A stretch of 11,606 bases of DNA from an uncultured Bdellovibrio sp. (GTDB lineage Bacteria > Bdellovibrionota > Bdellovibrionia > Bdellovibrionales > Bdellovibrionaceae): the NCBI GenBank assembly GCA_946482355.1, contig CAMLRE010000023.1, positions 1 to 11,606 on the forward strand. The letters run 5' to 3'. Position numbers and translations under genes: made by a program. The stretch's first letter is position 1. Each line of letters starts with the position of its first letter. Positions 8,181 to 11,606 of the stretch are shown here, piece after piece. The notes beneath the pieces are model-generated. The model was given only the letters and a program-made list of their open reading frames with translations. It had not been told where the DNA came from and searched no databases.

Positions 8181-9549
8181 ATAAGTATTTATTCACAACA
8201 GACATGACTGAATCTTGGATTTTTTTAAGTCCTGCTTCAGTTGATGATTCGAAACGTACAACTAATACCGGTTGTGTGTTTGAAGCGCGAGCCAGCGCCC
8301 AGCCGTCGTTAAAGCTGATACGGATTCCATCGATTAAGTTTACTTTGAAATCGTCTGAAGGTTTTGAAAACGCTTCTTTTACTTTTTCAACGATTAAAAC
8401 TTTTTTCTCTTCAGTAGTATCGATACGAATTTCTGGCGTGTTAAATGCCGGAGGTAAGCCTTCTAATAACTGCGGAATATTTTTTCCTGTTTGAGATAAG
8501 ATTTCACATAAACGAAGACCAGCGTAAGGAGCATCATCGTAACCGTAGTTACGATCTGCAAAGAATACGTGACCAGACATTTCACCACCGAATGGCGCTT
8601 TTTCTGATTTAACTTTTTCTTTTACTAAGCTGTGACCTGTTTTCCATAAGACCGGAACACCGCCGTTTTTAGCGATGTCGTTGTACATACGATCAGAACA
8701 TTTCACATCACCAACGATTTTTTCACCTTTTTTAGTCGCTAATACTGAACGAGCATAGATCGTCATTAATTCATCGCCGTAAATCATTTTACCTGTGTGA
8801 TCAACTATACCGATACGATCGGCATCACCGTCAAAACCGATACCTACAACAGCACCCGTTTCTTTTACTTTTTTAGCCAGGTCTTGAAGATTTTCTTCTA
8901 CAGTTGGATCTGGATGGTGATTCGGGAATGTGCCATCTGGTTTTTCAAATAAAATTTCAGGCGTTAAACCCACTGTTTCAAATAAACGTTTAACGATCAC
9001 ACCACCGGCACCATTACCACAATCTAGAACTACTTTGATTGGTTTTAATTGGCCGAATTCTTTTTTGTAACGTTCTAAGTATTCAGGAAAGATATCGTAA
9101 GTTTTCGCTGATCCGCCCGGAGCAGATACGTAATCATTTTCAGAAATGATTTTGTAAAGCTGTTGAATTTCAGCACCGTGAATTGTTGTTTTACCAAAAG
9201 AAATTTTAAAGCCGTTGTATTCAGGTGGGTTATGAGAACCCGTCACCATAATACCGCCATCTAGATCTAGCGCGAATGTTGAAAAGTAACTGATCGGTGA
9301 AGTCACCATTCCTAGCATGTAAACTTCAGCACCTGATTCAACAAAGCCACGCTTTAAGTTTTCGATTAACGGTACAGAAGATGTTCTGGCATCGTGGCCT
9401 AAAGATAAACGAAAGTTTTTCTTTCCTGTTTTTTTGTGAACGAAAGAGCAAAATGCTTTTCCAAGATAGTAAGCAAATTCATCATCGAATTGTTTGTTAT
9501 AAACACCGCGAATATCGTATTCGCGAAAAATAATTGGGCTGATAATCAT
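8179..9549 (-). CDS. Phosphomannomutase/phosphoglucomutase (AlgC-type)
   Basis: This cytosolic alpha-D-phosphohexomutase interconverts hexose 6- and 1-phosphates, feeding GDP-mannose, UDP-glucose and so LPS or other glycans. The 456 residues match Pseudomonas AlgC (463) in all four sites: the phosphoserine loop TGSHNP with S105, the Mg loop GFDGDADR with D240/D242/D244, the sugar-binding GEMSGH at 322-327, and the phosphate-binding RASNTQPVLVVRFE at 421-434. GEMSGH supports the dual PMM/PGM type, while glucosamine mutases (GlmM) carry GEQSGH. Exact substrate preference cannot be read from sequence. GAGGAG (9563-9558) lies 8 nt before the ATG and inside the last codons of pdxA, so it is probably co-transcribed and coupled. 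I leave the symbol blank because algC, manB and pgm are all used. Confidence 0.93.
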   Translation of the reverse strand: MIISPIIFREYDIRGVYNKQFDDEFAYYLGKAFCSFVHKKTGKKNFRLSLGHDARTSSVPLIENLKRGFVESGAEVYMLGMVTSPISYFSTFALDLDGGIMVTGSHNPPEYNGFKISFGKTTIHGAEIQQLYKIISENDYVSAPGGSAKTYDIFPEYLERYKKEFGQLKPIKVVLDCGNGAGGVIVKRLFETVGLTPEILFEKPDGTFPNHHPDPTVEENLQDLAKKVKETGAVVGIGFDGDADRIGIVDHTGKMIYGDELMTIYARSVLATKKGEKIVGDVKCSDRMYNDIAKNGGVPVLWKTGHSLVKEKVKSEKAPFGGEMSGHVFFADRNYGYDDAPYAGLRLCEILSQTGKNIPQLLEGLPPAFNTPEIRIDTTEEKKVLIVEKVKEAFSKPSDDFKVNLIDGIRISFNDGWALARASNTQPVLVVRFESSTEAGLKKIQDSVMSVVNKYL

Positions 9550-9553
9550 ATCA

Positions 9554-10531
9554 CTAGCTCCTCTTTAGTAACTTCAGGTTAAGCTCAATCGCTTCAGTCA
9601 TAGAATTAGCGTTGGCTTTATTTTTATTAAATATATCTTTAGCCGTACCATGATCTACGCTCGTGCGTAGAAATGGTAGTCCTAATGTAATGTGAACACC
9701 ACTGTCTTGGCCATGGATCATTTTAAACGGGATTAAACCCTGATCATGGTACAAAGCCAAGTACGTCGAATACTTTGACCAATTCTCGGGAAAAAACGCC
9801 GCATCTGGCACTAATGGCGCTGATAGGTATTTATGTTTTTTCACTAGCGGTAGTAAAACCTTTTGCTCAAAAGATCCCACCACACCCTTTTCACCGGCAT
9901 GCGGATTTAAACCTAAAAGCCCCACAGGCTTACCACTAGATAGCAGGTCTTGTAACATTTTGGCGGCTGCAAAACTGGCTGTGAGTTTTTTTGGGGATAA
10001 GTCTTTTTCAACATCTTTAAGCGCAATATGGTCAGTGGTAATGATTACGTTAAACTTGTTACCGATAAAACCCATAAACATCGGATTTTTCGGAAAGTAA
10101 TGGCGAAAAATTCCAGTGTGACCAACAAACTTATAGCCGGCATCTTTAATCAAAGTTTTTGAAATCGGAGCCGTCACCAAAGAATTCATGATCTTATCAC
10201 GGCAAAGTTCAGTAGCTTCAATAATCCAATCAGCGGCATTTGTTGATAACTCTAAATCAAAAAGAAAGTGGCCATCTAAAGCATTCGCGTTTTTTAAAAT
10301 ATAATAAAAAGCTAACGCTGACTTAGCCGATTTAAAAGTAAGCCTAGAAAATTTTTGATCAATTAATTTAAAATAACGCTTTTGTATTTTTTCTTGGTCT
10401 TTATCGCGAAATAAAAAAAACGATGTGTTTTTTTGCGGACCAAGTTTCGCTAAAGCTTTGGCGGTAACTTCAAAGCCAATACCATCAGGATCGCCTGTGG
10501 TAATGGCCACCGCAGAAAACAACTTACTCAT
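9554..10531 (-). CDS. pdxA: 4-hydroxythreonine-4-phosphate dehydrogenase PdxA
   Basis: PdxA oxidises 4-phosphohydroxy-L-threonine with NAD(P)+ in the DXP-dependent pyridoxal-phosphate pathway; the product goes to PdxJ. It has 325 residues (E. coli 329). The three metal histidines are present: H138 in GHTG, H211 in NPHAGE and H262 in YHDQG. K270 and R289 in the RTSVDHGTA segment are kept. Several usually conserved sites differ: TGDPDGIGFE for TG(D/E)PAGIGPE, GHTG for GHTE, and H280 where E. coli has the substrate ligand N283. This leaves open a shifted substrate, such as that of PdxA2-type enzymes. The start overlaps the surA end by 8 nt (ATGAGTAA) and has no Shine-Dalgarno, so translation probably depends on surA. 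Confidence 0.9.
   Translation of the reverse strand: MSKLFSAVAITTGDPDGIGFEVTAKALAKLGPQKNTSFFLFRDKDQEKIQKRYFKLIDQKFSRLTFKSAKSALAFYYILKNANALDGHFLFDLELSTNAADWIIEATELCRDKIMNSLVTAPISKTLIKDAGYKFVGHTGIFRHYFPKNPMFMGFIGNKFNVIITTDHIALKDVEKDLSPKKLTASFAAAKMLQDLLSSGKPVGLLGLNPHAGEKGVVGSFEQKVLLPLVKKHKYLSAPLVPDAAFFPENWSKYSTYLALYHDQGLIPFKMIHGQDSGVHITLGLPFLRTSVDHGTAKDIFNKNKANANSMTEAIELNLKLLKRS
9558..9563 (-). promoter_or_regulatory. Ribosome binding site of the phosphohexomutase gene
   Basis: GAGGAG on the minus strand spans the last sense codons of pdxA, with 8 nt to the ATG. It fixes the start at 9549 and shows tight packing with pdxA. Confidence 0.85.
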
Positions 10532-11516
10532 AAATTTTGATATAAGCGTCTTGTTTTTTAGATTCGAACCAATTTTTTAATTGGCGTTTAAAGTTCTTTT
10601 CAACAAGGCTACCTTTGATTTGTTCTTTGTAGCGTAAAAAATTTGGATCTTGAGTCACTTTTTTATCTAACACTTTTAAAATTTGAAAACCGCGTGCCGT
10701 GCGAACGATAGATGAAGTTTCGCCAGCATCTAAATTCGCAATGGCTTTTTCCATATCCGGATTTAATTCACCGGTTTTGAATGTACCCAATAAACCACCT
10801 GGATTTGCGCCAGCGTCTTCATTGTATTTATCAGCTAATGATTCAAACGACTCACCTGCTTGTAATTTTTTATAAACTGATTCAGCACGTTTATAAGCAT
10901 CTTCAGGAGTGCCCTTACGTGGGTTAAAGAAAATCATTCCGACTTTGAATTCGTTTACATTAGGTTTGTATTTAGGGTTACGTGTCTTGTATTCGTTGTA
11001 AGCGTCATCATCAGTGATGCGAAGTTTTGAAACGATTTCTGTTTCAAAAAAGTTTTTACGCTCCATGCGGGCTTTTAAAGTTTTTTTGTAATCAGCAACA
11101 CTGAAGCCTTGTTTTTTAATATAAGCTTCAAGTTCAGATTTATTCATTCCATTTTTTTTAGCTAAGTCAGACATTTCTTCGTTAACGCGTTCTTCAGTGA
11201 AACCTAAGTTTTGGCGTTTGATTTCTGATTCAACTAATTTTTCGCGGATTAAATATTGTAATTGAACTGAACGGTTAGATTTTAAATCTTCAATCTTGTC
11301 GTCTAAAAGCATTGTTTCATCAATTGAACCATCTTTTTTTAAACGCGCAGGAATTTCATTTAAATCAGATTGTAAAACAGCTTCTGAACCAACCGTTGCA
11401 ATAATTTTATCAACCAGATCGGCCTTGTCGGATTTTTTAACAGAAGTTTCTTTGGTCGGAGCTGCAAAAGCCGCTGAAGACATTAATAAAGCAAATAGAA
11501 TGAAGTACTTTTTCAT
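10524..11516 (-). CDS. surA: SurA-like periplasmic chaperone with one parvulin domain
   Basis: The 330-residue protein starts with a signal peptide (MKKYFILFALLMSSAAFA, cut near A18/A19), so it is exported. Residues about 34-175 match the SurA N-terminal chaperone fold, starting VDKIIATVGSEAVLQSDL. Residues about 188-286 are a parvulin-type prolyl isomerase domain with NPGGLLGTF and the final GFQILKVLD. A C-terminal helix (about 290-325) rejoins the chaperone core. E. coli SurA has two parvulin domains and 428 residues, so one is absent here. The two usual parvulin histidines are replaced (M194 in VGMIFF, Q278 in GFQIL), so isomerase activity is doubtful and it probably acts as an outer-membrane-protein chaperone. 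Pairing with pdxA matches the enterobacterial surA-pdxA order. PrsA- or PpiD-like naming is possible, but PpiD has a membrane anchor and this has none. Confidence 0.85.
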   Translation of the reverse strand: MKKYFILFALLMSSAAFAAPTKETSVKKSDKADLVDKIIATVGSEAVLQSDLNEIPARLKKDGSIDETMLLDDKIEDLKSNRSVQLQYLIREKLVESEIKRQNLGFTEERVNEEMSDLAKKNGMNKSELEAYIKKQGFSVADYKKTLKARMERKNFFETEIVSKLRITDDDAYNEYKTRNPKYKPNVNEFKVGMIFFNPRKGTPEDAYKRAESVYKKLQAGESFESLADKYNEDAGANPGGLLGTFKTGELNPDMEKAIANLDAGETSSIVRTARGFQILKVLDKKVTQDPNFLRYKEQIKGSLVEKNFKRQLKNWFESKKQDAYIKIYE

Positions 11517-11519
11517 TCT

Positions 11520-11539
11520 AAGAATATCGCTTTATTCTT
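11520..11539 (-). promoter_or_regulatory. Hairpin directly before the surA start
   Basis: On the minus strand AAGAATA, loop AAGCGA, TATTCTT forms a 7-bp stem ending 3 nt before the surA ATG. It covers the position where a ribosome site should be, includes the stop codon of the upstream frame, and no Shine-Dalgarno is visible. Weak A/T pairing limits confidence. Confidence 0.45.
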
Positions 11540-11606
11540 CGCGGGTTTCAACGACCAAAGCGTCAATAGCAGCGGTATTTCGAAGAATTTTATGGCGTTT
11601 AATTTG
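11532..11606 (-). CDS. C-terminal end of an unidentified upstream gene (partial)
   Basis: The minus frame from the window edge is open for 24 codons and ends at TAA (11534-11532), reading QIKRHKILRNTAAIDALVV then ETREE. It ends 15 nt before surA, so it would be the preceding operon gene. Codons such as GCT, ATT, GAA and CGC look like the neighbouring genes. It is too short to name. A second minus frame is also open across this stretch (ending at the TGA that overlaps the surA ATG), but it uses ATA, CTA and CCC codons less typical here. Confidence 0.4.
   Translation of the reverse strand, partial: QIKRHKILRNTAAIDALVVETREE

Noticed and set aside
8204..8494. Plus-strand frames inside the phosphohexomutase and its 5' end (8204-8494 and 9297-9533)
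   Set aside because: Antisense to a protein with all four catalytic sites; no motif or ribosome site.
11517..11606. Alternative minus-strand frame ending at the TGA that overlaps the surA ATG
   Set aside because: It is open, but codon use (ATA, CTA, CCC) is less like the neighbours than the frame ending at 11532; with 30 codons neither can be proved.

Overview
This window looks like the chromosomal replication-origin-proximal region of a predatory-type bacterium of the Bdellovibrionota (a Bdellovibrio or Pseudobdellovibrio relative). The run recF-gyrB-gyrA followed by a TPR lipoprotein and then atpZ/atpI/atpB/atpE, facing a surA-pdxA-phosphohexomutase block, fits my recollection of the gene order near dnaA in Bdellovibrio. 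The DNA is visibly AT-rich and many leucines use TTA, which suggests a lower-GC member than the type species. The taxon is inferred from memory of synteny and was not tested by any search.

The plus strand, 1-7984, reads as one continuous co-directional block. It holds the C-terminal half of RecF (1-570), GyrB (631-3063), GyrA (3074-5545), a TPR lipoprotein whose start lies inside the end of gyrA (5511-6332), two small membrane proteins that look like the F-ATPase accessory subunits AtpZ and AtpI (6329-6559, 6573-6929), the Fo subunit a (6939-7625) and the Fo subunit c (7658-7984). Gaps between genes after gyrB are 0-32 nt or overlaps, so co-transcription from gyrB to atpE is possible. The only notable gap inside the block is the 60 nt before gyrB, which carries an AT-rich palindrome. 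No b, delta or F1 subunit genes are present, so the ATP synthase genes appear to be split across the genome.

The convergent gap 7985-8178 (194 nt) has no gene. It is packed with three hairpins, and a fourth overlaps the stop codon of the facing gene. These end transcription from both sides. Two of them share AAAAAGGT/ACCTTTTT-type arms and may belong to a dispersed palindromic repeat.

The minus strand, 11606-8179, carries a second compact operon. It comprises a few codons of an upstream gene, a SurA-like periplasmic chaperone with a single parvulin domain that lacks the usual histidines, PdxA (vitamin B6 biosynthesis; overlaps surA by 8 nt) and an AlgC-type phosphomannomutase/phosphoglucomutase. 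The surA-pdxA pairing is the same as in enterobacteria.

Most of the window is housekeeping, and I do not see a clearly undescribed system. The points most worth checking are the physical linkage of gyrase, a lipoprotein and the Fo subunits; the signal-peptide-bearing c subunit with a partial sodium-type ligand set; substitutions at conserved sites in PdxA and SurA; and the hairpin cluster with its repeat-like palindromes.
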